From positions 1 through 64,000 of the forward strand of contig CAWJXM010000045.1 of NCBI GenBank assembly GCA_963846635.1: 64,000 bases of DNA. The letters run 5' to 3'. The first letter of the stretch is position 1. The number at the start of each line of letters is the position of its first letter. Shown here piece by piece: positions 8,563 to 18,037 of this stretch. The translations under genes were made by a program, and so were the position numbers. Under the pieces are notes generated by a model. It was not told the DNA's origin. It saw only the letters and a program-made list of their open reading frames with translations, and searched no databases. This DNA comes from AP-15 sp963846635. GTDB taxonomy: Bacteria; Pseudomonadota; Alphaproteobacteria; ATCC43930; CGMCC-115725.

Positions 8563-9630
8563 ATTAAGTGGCGCAGGATTTTGAGGATTATTTGGCGCGA
8601 GCGGCCCGTACCGCCCTACCCTTCACTCGGCGTGTCCGTCAAACGACCGATGAGCGGGCACCCTCGAAATGTCCGGCAATCCTGGACAAGGATGCCAAAC
8701 CGGACAGCATGATTGTCGGACGGGAAAGCGGATCGACAGCCTGCCACGTCAGCCCGAGCCCGGACAGGCTCCGCCACTTAGCGTTCAAAAACGCCGCCAC
8801 TTAGAGCAGCAGAACGGTTCCAGGGGTATTCCGGTTTCCCATCCTATCCGGCGCCCGCCATCGCGTTACATCGGCGGCTTGATGCCGTCCTTCTCGGCGA
8901 AAAGCCGGTTAGAGGTCAAGCGGCCATCGGGATGCTTCAGCGCAATGACGAAAACGGTAATACCCGGCTTCAGCAGGCTCATGTCGCCTGGGGCTGTGGC
9001 CAGCACCGGCACATCGGGACCGATGCTGTATTCGGACTCCCCGCCTTTGAAGGTGACGTGCAGCACCTCACCCTCTGGGACCTTGGTGACCGTGCCGACT
9101 GTGGCGTTGGTCATCACGCTATCCGGTGACAGATCCCACGCGAATTGCCTGCCGCCATCCGGCGTCGCCTTGGGAAAGATGCGCACTTCGATCGCGTGGA
9201 TCTTGCCGTCTTTGCCCTTGATCCCGGTCGAGGCGACGAAATCGCCGGGCTTGATATCGGCTAGGCTTCTCTTGACCAATATCTCGATTGCAGCACCCGG
9301 CGCGAGTGTCACAGTCGTGATCTGACCATCGCGCTGTTTGACCGACAGAACCTGGCCGTCGAGCTTGTCGATCGTGCCGCGGATGCGGGCCGGAGTGCTT
9401 TGAGCCAAGGCTGGAAGCGCAAGGAGAGCAACGAAGACAGCCGCAAATATCGAGGTCGAACGCATGACGGGTGGCCTCCCCTGATGGTCTATTGTTGGCC
9501 GCGACGGGTCAGAGGCGACCCCGTATGTCACATTTCGGTGACCGCCGGTAGCGCTCCTTTTGCGAGCGACGGCCCACAGGGCTGGTCACGCCATACGCCA
9601 GATAATTCTCAAAATCCTGCGCCACTTAAT
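8563..9630. mobile_element. 1.07-kb element bounded by 35-bp inverted repeats, no transposase
   Basis: Bases 8563-8597 and the reverse complement of 9596-9630 agree at 33 of 35 positions (outer ends begin ATTAAGTGGCGCAGGATTTT). Between them lie a secreted-protein gene (8866-9465) and IS-end-like debris around 8640-8815, including two copies of CGCCACTTAG. There is no transposase frame, so it would need help in trans if mobile. It may be a non-autonomous cargo-carrying element, or two IS ends left by older insertions. Confidence 0.6.
8866..9465 (-). CDS. Secreted protein of unknown function, DUF5666-like
   Basis: A 199-residue protein with a signal peptide (MRSTSIFAAVFVALLALPAL then AQS). The mature part has short beta-strand repeats such as IRGTIDKLDGQVLSVKQRDG, LADIKPGDFVASTGIKGKDG and GTVTKVPEGEVLHVTFKG. 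This is the OB-like pattern of DUF5666 proteins, which are periplasmic and functionally undefined. The ATG at 9465 follows AGGGGAGG and is preferred to an upstream in-frame ATG at 9531 that would add residues before the signal peptide. The gene lies inside a pair of 35-bp inverted repeats, so it may be cargo of a mobile element. Confidence 0.75.
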   Translation of the reverse strand: MRSTSIFAAVFVALLALPALAQSTPARIRGTIDKLDGQVLSVKQRDGQITTVTLAPGAAIEILVKRSLADIKPGDFVASTGIKGKDGKIHAIEVRIFPKATPDGGRQFAWDLSPDSVMTNATVGTVTKVPEGEVLHVTFKGGESEYSIGPDVPVLATAPGDMSLLKPGITVFVIALKHPDGRLTSNRLFAEKDGIKPPM

Positions 9631-9842
9631 GGCTCTTGGCCAATTTTGATGATCGGATGTGGGCTTGTCAGCCGACCACGATCCGAGGCGAGCAGCGGTG
9701 ATGAGGGTGAGAGCACGGCCCGGTCGAGAGGCAGATTGACCGTTCGAAACCCACCGAATGTCAGATGTATGGCACGCCGGAATCGCCCTGCGCGGCCGCA
9801 GGTTCCCGCTCGCGGCATGATCATCAAAATTGGCCAAGAGCC
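9631..9842. mobile_element. 212-bp MITE-like element with perfect 24-bp terminal inverted repeats
   Basis: Bases 9631-9654 (beginning GGCTCTTGGCCAATTTTGAT) are the exact reverse complement of 9819-9842. The 164-bp interior has no gene. The left end abuts the previous inverted-repeat element at 9630/9631. Flanks CACTTAAT and CACTTACC match at 6 of 8 positions, which may be a decayed target duplication. No full-length IS with these ends is present in the window. Confidence 0.7.
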
Positions 9843-10098
9843 CACTTACCGATCAAAATGACAGGCGATGGGCCCCTGTTGCCCCTTTGCTGCCGTCCGC
9901 CTTCGGAAATCTAAATCGGTCAGAATGGTTGAGAGTGGTTATTCACCCTCGGTGTCGGCAAATTCTAGAGGGTCCCGCCGTAGCCAGCGGTGCCCCCTAA
10001 GATCGGGCAAAGGGCGGGCGGAAAGGCGTACGGATAGTATTGGGAAACCCTTAGCGCAAATCCTATACCGCAGATGGATCAGAACGGAGTTCTGGTGA

Positions 10099-11085
10099 AT
10101 GAGTGCAGGGCCGCTGGTGGTGACCTATCCGCTGACGGGGCGCAGCCGGGAGATCGTCGCGGAAGAACTGGACGGGACCGCTGAGGCGATCTATCTCGTC
10201 GATCTGGCGCCGACCGACCGAGCCCCCGCGCTTGGGCGTGCTGGGGCGGTGCTGTCCCACGACACGTCGAAAGAACTGCGGCCCGACGAGATCCTGCTGA
10301 TCCGCAATGCTCGGCTATTGCAGTTCACCGCCGCCGGCGTCGATTGGGTGCCGACCCGCGACCTGCCGCGGGAATTGCCGGTTGCCGCCAATAAGGGCGG
10401 AGGGGCCGAACCGATGTCGGAGCATATCGTCGCGCTGGTGCTGGCTGCGGCGAAGCGCCTGTTTATCGAGCACGTCAGCCTCAAGCGCGGCGAATTCAAC
10501 CAGCGCAGCGCCAACCGGATGCTGCGCGGCGGCGTCTGCGGCATCCTCGGCTTCGGCAATGTCGGCGTCGCGACGGCGCGGCTGATGCGCGCCTTCGGGA
10601 TGAAAATTCACGCAATCAACCGCCGCGGCGCGAGCGACGAACCGACCGACTGGATCGCGACGGTCGACCTCCTCGACGAGATGTTGCGTGTCGCCGATGT
10701 CCTCGTCATCAGCGCCGCGCTGACGACCGCCACCGAGGGATTGATCGGCGCGCGCGAACTGGACCTGATGAAGGAGAACGCGATCCTGATTAACGTCGCG
10801 CGGGGCGAGATCATCGATGAGGGGGCGCTCTACGCGCATCTTGTCGCCCATCCGCACTTTTTCGCCGGCATCGATGCGTGGTGGGTGGAGCCGGTGCGGC
10901 ACGGCCGCTTCGGGATGGGTCACCCGTTTCTTGAGCTCCCGAACGTCATCGGCTCGCCGCACAATTCGGCGGGGGGCGGGGCATGGCGTGACGAGTACCT
11001 CCGGCGCGCTGTGCAGAATTGCCAGCGCGCCATCATCGGCGAGACGCCGTGGAACCTGATCGGCCCCGACGAGCGGATGGTCTGA
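10099..11085 (+). CDS. D-2-hydroxyacid dehydrogenase family protein
   Basis: A 328-residue NAD(P)-dependent oxidoreductase. The Rossmann motif is GILGFGNVGVATARLM (around residue 152); the catalytic Arg lies in NVARGEIIDEGALY and the catalytic His in GSPHNSAGG, the order expected for this family (Arg, acid, His). It should interconvert a 2-hydroxyacid and a 2-oxoacid in the cytoplasm. The start is an ATG at 10099 with a GGAG-type site a few bases upstream. It stands alone on the plus strand, converging with the stress-type gene at 11297-11823. Substrate cannot be deduced. Confidence 0.88.
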   Translation: MSAGPLVVTYPLTGRSREIVAEELDGTAEAIYLVDLAPTDRAPALGRAGAVLSHDTSKELRPDEILLIRNARLLQFTAAGVDWVPTRDLPRELPVAANKGGGAEPMSEHIVALVLAAAKRLFIEHVSLKRGEFNQRSANRMLRGGVCGILGFGNVGVATARLMRAFGMKIHAINRRGASDEPTDWIATVDLLDEMLRVADVLVISAALTTATEGLIGARELDLMKENAILINVARGEIIDEGALYAHLVAHPHFFAGIDAWWVEPVRHGRFGMGHPFLELPNVIGSPHNSAGGGAWRDEYLRRAVQNCQRAIIGETPWNLIGPDERMV

Positions 11086-11296
11086 TCACGGGGTTAATAA
11101 TTAGGAGAACTGTTAGCGTAGCTGCCAGAATCTCGCGAACGACTGGTATCGGCGCTGAGGCAATCGCCCGACGGATACGAGAGTAATTCCGCCGGTGGGC
11201 CCTACCCCGCCCCCCGCTCGTATTCTTGAGACAATCTGTTATCAAGAATAAACCCCAGCGCGAAAGGCGAGGGCGGAGCTACCTCTTAAAGGTAGT

Positions 11297-11823
11297 TTAG
11301 CTGGCGCTTGCAAAGATCTCGTGGACATGGACGTCGTGTGCTGAATGGGCCTTGAGGATCTCGACCGCCGTTTTCTCTTCCGCTGCGTTAGCACATTGAC
11401 CCACAGCAGCAGTCCGCCGCGCGCCAGCTGCTCCTCTATCCGTCGGGCATGATGGCGGTGGATCATGCCGCCAAGTGCTGCACCGATCGCCGCGCTGCCG
11501 CCCGCGACGATTAGGACCGGTAGCGGGCCGCCAACTCCCGAGAGGGCGAGGGCGCCGATAAAAGCGAGGCCGATGGGAAGGCCGTATTCGGCTTCGACCC
11601 TCGACACCCTGGAGAAGAAGGTCTCGCGCGGAGCGACCGGCTCGTCTTCCATCTCCGCGACGCGCCGGTAGCGATGGCCGAGCTTGCGCTCGACCGTCGC
11701 TTCGTCGGCTAGCAGGCTGAAGGCGGCGCGATCGAAGCCGTGAGTTTCGAGCGCGAAGACAGCCTCCTCAAGCGTCTCGGGATGGTCGAACACGGCAACC
11801 GCTTCACGGATCGGTTGGGCCAT
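11297..11823 (-). pseudogene. General-stress-type membrane-associated protein (YflT/DUF1269-like), frameshifted at the 3' end
   Basis: The ATG at 11823 follows GAGGAGG. The product starts MAQPIREAVAVFDHPETLEE, a domain seen in general stress proteins, then has a hydrophobic Gly/Ala-rich hairpin (LAFIGALALSGVGGPLPVLI, GGSAAIGAALGGMI). After LLLWVNV (about base 11390) the frame shifts; the other frame continues NAAEEKTAVEILKAHSAHDV, then HVHEIF and a TAA at 11297-11299, a sensible acidic C-terminus. One base appears lost. In the uncorrected frame the tail is Arg/Ser-rich and runs to 11242. Role: presumably a stress-linked membrane protein. It could still be partly functional. Confidence 0.6.
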
Positions 11824-11971
11824 GGTGCAATATCCCTCCTCGCCATTATCAAAATGAGTATCCGACAAGTGCGCCCCGGGGACGTTGATGCGGATCAACC
11901 CAGCGCATTTCCGCCGGAGTGGCGGCCCTCGATGGTTATGGGCGACGACCTCACAGAGCGCGCGATTTATA

Positions 11972-13111
11972 ATGGAAAAGCCCATGGCGAAACTGCCGGT
12001 GCCACAGCGCAACCCCACCATGTTCGGCGGCAACAAGTTCAAGCTCGCCGTCTTCGGCTCGAACTGCTCAAGCGGGCGGGCCGCGACCAAGGTGCCTGAG
12101 CGCTGGCAGAACACGTTCGCGGAGAACGTGCAACTTGCCCAACTCGCAGAAAGGCACGGGATCGAGGCCATGGTGCCGATCGGGCGCTGGAAGGGCTATG
12201 GCGGCGAGACCAATTTTGAGGGCTCGACCTTCGAGACCATCACCTGGGCGTGCGGGTTGCTCGCGGCGACAAAGCGCCTCAGCGTCTTCGGCACGGTGCA
12301 TGTGCCCATCTTCCCGCCGGTGCTGGCGGCCAAGCAGATCGCCACCGCCGACCATATCGGCGCGGGCCGCTTCGGCCTCAACATCGTGTGCGGCTGGAAC
12401 CAGGACGAGTTCGACATGTTCGGGTTCGAGCAGGATGTGCATGACGACCGCTATGCCCGCGGCAAGGAATGGCTCGACGTCATCACCCGCATTTGGAGCG
12501 AGGAGGCGCCGTTCGATTTCGACGGGCGCTATTATCGCCTCAAAGGCGTGCAGGGACGGCCGCAGCCCTGGGGCGAACGCCGCCCCATCATCATGAACGC
12601 CGGCAATTCGCCGGCCGGGCGGCTGTTCGGCGCGCGCAACTGCGACATGGTGTTCGACCAGCCGCATTTCCTCGACATCGCCGCCGAGCGCATCGCCGGC
12701 GCGCGCGCGGCGGCGGCCGAGCTCGGCAAGGAGATCCAGGTCTTCACCTCGGGCGCGGTGGTGTGCCGCCGAACGCAGCGGGAGGCGGACGAGTATTTCC
12801 GCTATTTCGCCGTCGAGAACCGCGACGACGGCGCCATCGACACGATGATGAACCTCTATCTCAATCCCGCCAACCAGCGCACGATGACGCGGAACGACAT
12901 CGAGAAGCTGCGCTCGCGCTATAGCGCGGGCTATGGCGGGCTCCTCGCCGTAGGCGATCCCGACCATGTCGCGGGCGAGCTCAAGAAGCTCGCGGACGCC
13001 GGCTTCGACGGGCTCTGCTTCAGCCTCGTCGCCTACAACGAAGAGCTGCCCTTTTTCGCCGAGGCGGTGATCCCGCGCCTCGAGCGCATGGGCCTGCGCC
13101 AACCGGGCTGA
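11972..13111 (+). CDS. LLM-class flavin-dependent monooxygenase
   Basis: A 379-residue TIM-barrel flavoprotein of the bacterial-luciferase family, closest by eye to the group containing RutA, SsuD and sulfone monooxygenases, which use FMNH2 and O2 to cleave C-N or C-S bonds. Motifs: KLAVFGSNCSSG at the N-terminus, GRWKGYGGETNFEGSTFET, IATADHIGAGRFGLNIVCGW and RPIIMNAGNSPAGR. ATGs at 11972 and 11984 are both possible; neither has a strong ribosome site. The 148-bp gap to the divergent gene at 11823 can hold both promoters. The neighbouring molybdenum hydroxylase genes suggest a shared degradative role (inference). A flavin reductase partner was not seen. Confidence 0.88.
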   Translation: MEKPMAKLPVPQRNPTMFGGNKFKLAVFGSNCSSGRAATKVPERWQNTFAENVQLAQLAERHGIEAMVPIGRWKGYGGETNFEGSTFETITWACGLLAATKRLSVFGTVHVPIFPPVLAAKQIATADHIGAGRFGLNIVCGWNQDEFDMFGFEQDVHDDRYARGKEWLDVITRIWSEEAPFDFDGRYYRLKGVQGRPQPWGERRPIIMNAGNSPAGRLFGARNCDMVFDQPHFLDIAAERIAGARAAAAELGKEIQVFTSGAVVCRRTQREADEYFRYFAVENRDDGAIDTMMNLYLNPANQRTMTRNDIEKLRSRYSAGYGGLLAVGDPDHVAGELKKLADAGFDGLCFSLVAYNEELPFFAEAVIPRLERMGLRQPG

Positions 13112-13266
13112 CGACAAAGAATCCGTTTTTCGCAAAATGCGCGCGGACGAGCGCCCCCTTCCGGGCTCACGCTACGTCATGGATTCTCAAACGAATTCAA
13201 AGACGCGATCGTACGTCTATAGCGTGTGGCGGGGCGCGGGTCGAGTCCCGCGGCTTGATCCATCTC

Positions 13267-13291
13267 AAGGCCCGCGGGCGGCGCGGGCCTT
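13267..13291 (+). terminator. GC-rich hairpin between monooxygenase and molybdenum hydroxylase genes
   Basis: AAGGCCCGC at 13267-13275 and GCGGGCCTT at 13283-13291 form a perfect 9-bp stem with a 7-base loop, about 155 bp after the monooxygenase stop. There is no T-run after it, so intrinsic termination is uncertain. Confidence 0.4.
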
Positions 13292-13328
13292 AAACATGAA
13301 CACATGAGCAAGACCACATAATATCCCC

Positions 13329-14186
13329 ATGAAGCCGGCGCCCTTCGACTACTCGTGTCCAGCGACCATCGCGGAGGCGGTGGCGCTGTTGGCCGCACAT
13401 GACGGCGAAGCAAAGGCGATCGCCGGGGGGCAGAGCCTGATGCCGCTGTTGGCATTTCGGCTTGCCGCACCAAAACTGCTCGTCGATCTGCGCAAACTAC
13501 CGGGCCTCGACCGCATTGTGATTGGCGACGATGGAGTACGGCTTGGTGCAAAGGTGCGCTGGCGCGACATCGAGGACGATCCGCGGCTGGCGAGCGCTCA
13601 TCCATTGCTAAGAACGGCGGTCGCGCATGTCGCGCATTACCAGATCCGCAATCGGGGTACCGTTGGCGGCAGCCTTGCCCACGCCGATCCGGCGGCCGAG
13701 ATGCCGGGGATAGCGGTCGCTTGCGACGCGGCGATCGCGGTTGTCGGCGCCGCCGGCGAGCGCGTGATCGCGGCAGGAGAGTTCTTCCTCGGCCCGCTGG
13801 CGACGGTGCTCGGCGCCGACGAAATTATTACCGAGATTCGACTGCCGGCTTGGTTCGCGCGGCGGCGCTGGGGGTTTGAAGAATTCGCGCGGCGACGCGG
13901 CGATTTCGCACTCGCCGGCATAGCGCTCTATTACGACGAGACGGAAGACGGCCGCGCCGGCAATGCGCATATCGGTGTGATCGGGGCGTGCATCCGCCCG
14001 CACCGGCTCGCAGCGGCAGAAGCTGCGCTGAACGGCCGCATCGTGGGAGACAGAGCGATCACCGAGGCCGCGCGGGCGGCGGCGGCCGAAGTCGATCCGC
14101 CCGACGATCTGCATGCGAGCATCGCCTATCGGCGCGCCTTGGTGGCGGCTCTGATCGAGCGCGCTCTGGCCCGGGCATCTGCATGA
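13329..14186 (+). CDS. Molybdenum hydroxylase, FAD-binding medium subunit (CoxM-type)
   Basis: A 285-residue FAD subunit of the xanthine dehydrogenase/CO dehydrogenase superfamily. The two FAD-contact motifs are present: AIAGGQSLMPLLAFRLA near residue 35 and RGTVGGSLAHADPAAEMPG near residue 105. The C-terminal CODH flavoprotein domain follows. It passes electrons from the iron-sulfur subunit to an acceptor. The stop overlaps the start of the 2Fe-2S gene by four bases (ATGA), and that gene in turn overlaps the large-subunit gene, so the three are translationally coupled in the usual medium-small-large order. Confidence 0.92.
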   Translation: MKPAPFDYSCPATIAEAVALLAAHDGEAKAIAGGQSLMPLLAFRLAAPKLLVDLRKLPGLDRIVIGDDGVRLGAKVRWRDIEDDPRLASAHPLLRTAVAHVAHYQIRNRGTVGGSLAHADPAAEMPGIAVACDAAIAVVGAAGERVIAAGEFFLGPLATVLGADEIITEIRLPAWFARRRWGFEEFARRRGDFALAGIALYYDETEDGRAGNAHIGVIGACIRPHRLAAAEAALNGRIVGDRAITEAARAAAAEVDPPDDLHASIAYRRALVAALIERALARASA

Positions 14187-14659
14187 CGATGCGTGTGGCC
14201 TTCACCGTCAACGGTGCTTTGGCCGAAGTTGAGGTCGAGCCGCGCATGAGCCTCGCCGATTGCCTGCGCCATCGGCTCGGGCTGACCGGGACCCATCTCG
14301 GCTGCGAGCATGGCGTTTGCGGCGCATGTACGGTCATCGTCGACGGCGGCGCTGTGCGCTCGTGCCTGATGCTGGCGGTGCAGGCCGAGGGCGCCGAGAT
14401 CGTTACGATCGAGGGGCTCAGCGACGACGCGGCGCTTTCCCCGCTACAAACCGCCTTTCGCAAGCATCATGCGCTGCAATGCGGGTTCTGCACGCCCGGG
14501 ATGATCACCACGGCTCACGCTCTGCTGAGCGCCGAGCCCGATTGCGACGAGGCCCGCATTCGCGAGGTGTTGTCGGGTAACCTCTGCCGCTGCACCGGCA
14601 ATATCCCGATCGTCGCGGCCGTGCTCGAAGCTCGCGCCGCCTATCGGGGGCATGGATGA
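14183..14659 (+). CDS. Molybdenum hydroxylase, 2Fe-2S small subunit (CoxS-type)
   Basis: A 158-residue iron-sulfur subunit with both clusters visible: the plant-ferredoxin-type cluster CEHGVCGACTVIVDGG (around residues 42-57, with a fourth Cys in SCLM) and the second cluster CGFCTPGM followed by LCRCTGN in the C-terminal helical domain. The ATG at 14183 overlaps the upstream stop and is the only start giving a standard N-terminus. It transfers electrons from the molybdenum site to FAD. All eight cluster cysteines are present. Confidence 0.94.
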   Translation: MTMRVAFTVNGALAEVEVEPRMSLADCLRHRLGLTGTHLGCEHGVCGACTVIVDGGAVRSCLMLAVQAEGAEIVTIEGLSDDAALSPLQTAFRKHHALQCGFCTPGMITTAHALLSAEPDCDEARIREVLSGNLCRCTGNIPIVAAVLEARAAYRGHG

Positions 14660-16924
14660 CGGTCGCCAACCGCTATATCGGTAGCGCGATCGAGCGGGTC
14701 GAGGATCTGCGCTTTCTGCGCGGTAAGGGCATCTATCTCGACGATTTGTCGCGCGAGGGGCTGTTGCACGCGGCTGTTCTCCGCAGCGCCGTGGCACACG
14801 GCCGTATCCGCGCGGTCGACGTCGCGGCGGCGTCGGCGCTGCCTGGGGTCCATCGCGTTTTCACCGCGGCCGAGATGGGCGCGCGAGTCCCCAGGATCCC
14901 GATCCGGCTGCAGCCATTGCCGGAGCTCGAACCGTTTCACCAGCCGGTCATTGCCGATGGCAAGGTCCGTTACGTCGGCGAGCCGATCGCTGTCGTATTG
15001 GCTGACAGTCCCGCGATCGCCGAGGACGCGATCGAGCTGATCGATGTCGAGATCGAGACCTTGCCGGCAATGGCTGATCGCCACGCGGCGGCAAAGAACG
15101 AGACCCTGCTGTTCGAGGGTACCGACGGCAATCTCGCGATCCGCTATACCGCGATCCGCGGCGATGCGGCGGCGGCCTTCGCCCAGGCTGACTATACTCG
15201 GCAAGAGACGTTTTCGGTGCAGCGTCACATGGCGCTGACGCTGGAGCCGCGCGGTGTCATGGCCGAATGGGACGCCGCCGGGCGGCTGACCGTGTCGGGT
15301 GCGGCGAAGGTGGCATTCTTCAATCGCCGCATCCTGGCAGCACAGCTGGGTATCGCCGAAGACCGGATCGACATGGTCGAAAATGACGTCGGCGGCGGCT
15401 TTGGCCAGCGCGGCGAATTCTATCCCGAAGATTTTCTGATCCCGTTCGGGGCCCGGCTCACCGGCCGTCCGGTCAAATGGGTCGAGGATCGGCGCGAGCA
15501 TCTGATGGCCGCCAATCATGCGCGCAAATCCGATTGCGAGCTCGAAATAGCCTGCCGGCGCGACGGCACAATTCTGGCGCTGCGCGGCCATGTGTGGACC
15601 GACATGGGCGCCTATTTGCGCACGAACGGCATGGTCGGGGCGCGCAACACCGCGCAATTCCTGTCCGGGCCCTACGACATTCCGGATATCGACATCGACG
15701 CTTCCTTGCTGCTGACCAACAAGACGCCGGTCGGAACTTATCGCGGGCCGGGGCGCTTTGAAGGCGATTTCTTCCGCGAGCGGCTCTTCGACATCGCAGC
15801 GCGCGATCTCGGCATCGACCCCGTCGAATTTCGCCGCCGCAACCTGGTTCCGGCGGACGCAATGCCCTACTCGGTCGCGACGCTCACGCCTTACGAGAAC
15901 AGAGACGAGTATGACAGCGGCGATTATCGCTCGGCCCTCGACCGGTGCCTGAAAGAGTTCGGCTGGGATGAAAAGCAGAAGGTGCAGGGCCGGCAGCTCG
16001 ACGGCCGCTGGCACGGCGTCGCAATTGGCTGCTTTGTCGAGGGCGGTGCCACTGGCCCGCGCGAGAGTGCGCGGCTGGCAATAGAGGCGGATGGCCGGAT
16101 CGCGGTCTTTATCGGCGCTTCGGCGGTTGGGCAGGGTGTCGAAACCGTGTTCGCGCAGATCGCCGCCGACGCGCTCGAAGTGCCGATCGACCGGATCAGC
16201 AGCATCCATCACGGGTCGACCACAATTGTCCGCGAAGGTTTTGGCTCGTTCCATTCGCGCGCGGTGGTGATGGCCGGGTCGGCGATCCTGCTGGCGGCCG
16301 AAAGCCTGAAGCGCGCAATCCGCGAGGCGGCGGCAGCACATCTCGGCGGTACGGCCGAAGAGGTGACGCTCGCCGACGGCGCTGTGATGGGGGCCAACGG
16401 CAAATCGCTCGCCTGGGCCGAGCTGGCGGGCCTGTCGGTTGAAGAGAGCTTTGCCAACACAAAGCACACTTACAGCTATGGCGCCCACGCGGCGCATGTC
16501 GCGGTCGATGACCGCACCGGGCATGTGGCGCTCGTCGATTACGTCGCGGTCGAAGATGTCGGGCGCATCATCAACCCTCTGCTGCTAAAGGGGCAGATGA
16601 TCGGTGCGATCGTGCAGGGGCTCGGCGGCGCCCTTCTCGAACATCTTGTCTATGACCGCGAGGGGCAGCTCCTGACCGGAAGCCTCGCCGATTATCTGCT
16701 GCCGACAGCGAATGATTTTCCGCAGATCCGCGCCGTGCCGATGGAGGAATATCCCTCGCCGATCAACCCGCTCGGCGCCAAGGGTGCGGGCGAAGGCGGC
16801 ATCGTCCCGGTCGGCGGGGGTCATTGCCAATGCGGTAGCTGCGGCGCTAGCATCGTTCAACGCCGAGCCACGCGCCCTGCCGTTGTCGCCGATGCGGGTT
16901 TGGGAATTGATCCACCGAGACTGA
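14656..16924 (+). CDS. Molybdenum hydroxylase, large molybdopterin-binding subunit (CoxL-type), one-base frameshift near the end
   Basis: The large catalytic subunit (about 755 residues when corrected). It begins with IGSAIERVEDLRFLRGKGIY and contains the Mo-cofactor loops VENDVGGGFGQRGEF and GTYRGPGRFEGDFFRERL, then the catalytic Glu loop NPLGAKGAGEGGIVP. The active-site loop has YRGPGR, not the AYRCSFR loop of true form-I CO dehydrogenase, so it is more likely an aldehyde or N-heterocycle oxidoreductase. A run of five G at 16816-16820 shifts the frame; with four G the tail becomes the usual VIANAVAAALASFNAEPRAL to LIHRD and stops at 16924. Uncorrected, the frame runs to 17091. The shift is beyond the catalytic Glu but removes the terminal helix. 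Confidence 0.85.
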
Positions 16925-16984
16925 CGCGAGGTCAGACCCCTGACTACAGGCTCCGAAAGCCCACCGGCGGGCCGCCCGTCGGCA

Positions 16985-18037
16985 TTACACTGCTAGCGGA
17001 GTCAGCGCCGGCAGCTTATACAACTGCCGCACGTTCTCTCGTAGCAGCCGTGACCGCGTCTCCTCCGACAGGTGCCCCAGGTCCCGTGTGATGACGTCCC
17101 GAGACTTAGGCCACGTCGAATTCGGATGGGGATAGTCGTTGGACCACATCAGATTGTTGCTGCCCCAGGCGTCGAAGATCCAGCGGGCCGGTGGATCGTT
17201 GAAGAACGTGGCGTAGAACTGGCGGAAGAAGTACTCACTGGGGAACATATTGAGCGGTGAGTTCAGATTTCCCCGACCCCAGTACTTGTCGTACTGCGTC
17301 AGGTAAAAGGGAATCCAGCTCACTTCGTTCTCCACAAGCACGAATTTGAGCCGGGGATAGCGCTCCAGCACGCCCGTCATAATCAGGTCGGACATGGCGT
17401 TGGAGGCGTAGAGCAGTTTGTTGTTCACGGCGCTGCGCATGGTCTCGAAGGCCTGGCGTCGGCCGCTTGGGCCCATCGGGCGCGGCCAAGGGAAGGGCTG
17501 GCCTGTGAGGATGTGGAGACTGATGGGCACCTCCAGATCCTGGGCCGCTGCCCACAGGCGCTCATAGTGGTTGGTGGCGAAGGAAAGCTCCGGCGGCGGT
17601 GCCTGCCACACCAGTGCCCCGGGCAGCCCGGCCTTCCGGCAGCGCTCCAGCTCCGCCACCCCATGGTCAATGTCGTACGTGGGGATACAGGACACACCGT
17701 AGAGGCGATCGGGAGCAACAGAGCAATACTCTAGGATCCAGTCGTTGTAGGCCCGGAAGCAGGCCTCCTGCAGGGCGGCGTCCTGGAGTCCGAACAGGTT
17801 CATGGCGAAGCTCGGGTAGAGCACCTCGCCGCTCACCCCATCCACCGCCATCTCCTTCACCCGCTCGTGGGGGTCCCACCCACCCGGGTGGGCCTGAAAG
17901 AGCCCGCCCACCTCCCGCTCGGGAAACAGCGGCGCCTGGTCTTTGAAGGCTGCTGGCAGCCGGTTCTCCCAAAAGTGCGGGTCCTCGACGATGTGCGAGT
18001 TTGCTGAGATCAGTAGCTCTTCACCACGCGATGCCAT
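16985..18037 (-). CDS. Amidohydrolase family protein (PF04909-type)
   Basis: A 350-residue TIM-barrel metal hydrolase or decarboxylase without a signal peptide, so cytoplasmic. It starts ELLISANSHIVEDPHFWENR, where the usual D-x-H-x-E metal motif is changed to N-x-H. Further motifs are ISLHILTGQPFPWPRPMG, RLKFVLVENEVSWIPFYL and MWSNDYPHPNSTWPKS, the last typical of this subfamily. The ATG at 18037 follows AGAGGTG. It converges on the molybdenum hydroxylase large-subunit gene, with only 60 bp between the stops. The substrate is unknown; aromatic ring-cleavage products are common for the subfamily. Confidence 0.88.
   Translation of the reverse strand: MASRGEELLISANSHIVEDPHFWENRLPAAFKDQAPLFPEREVGGLFQAHPGGWDPHERVKEMAVDGVSGEVLYPSFAMNLFGLQDAALQEACFRAYNDWILEYCSVAPDRLYGVSCIPTYDIDHGVAELERCRKAGLPGALVWQAPPPELSFATNHYERLWAAAQDLEVPISLHILTGQPFPWPRPMGPSGRRQAFETMRSAVNNKLLYASNAMSDLIMTGVLERYPRLKFVLVENEVSWIPFYLTQYDKYWGRGNLNSPLNMFPSEYFFRQFYATFFNDPPARWIFDAWGSNNLMWSNDYPHPNSTWPKSRDVITRDLGHLSEETRSRLLRENVRQLYKLPALTPLAV

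Noticed and set aside
10315..13135. Long antisense frames over the hydroxyacid dehydrogenase and LLM monooxygenase
   Set aside because: They mirror well-conserved plus-strand genes, have no start signals, and show no family motifs.
13200..13262. tRNA-like T-arm (GCGGGTCGAGTCCCGC)
   Set aside because: The loop is one base short, there is no matching 5' acceptor strand within 90 bases and no D or anticodon arm, so it is not a tRNA; at most a decayed attachment-site remnant.
13329..16924. True CO dehydrogenase (coxMSL)
   Set aside because: Gene order fits, but the large subunit lacks the AYRCSFR active-site loop of form-I CO dehydrogenase.
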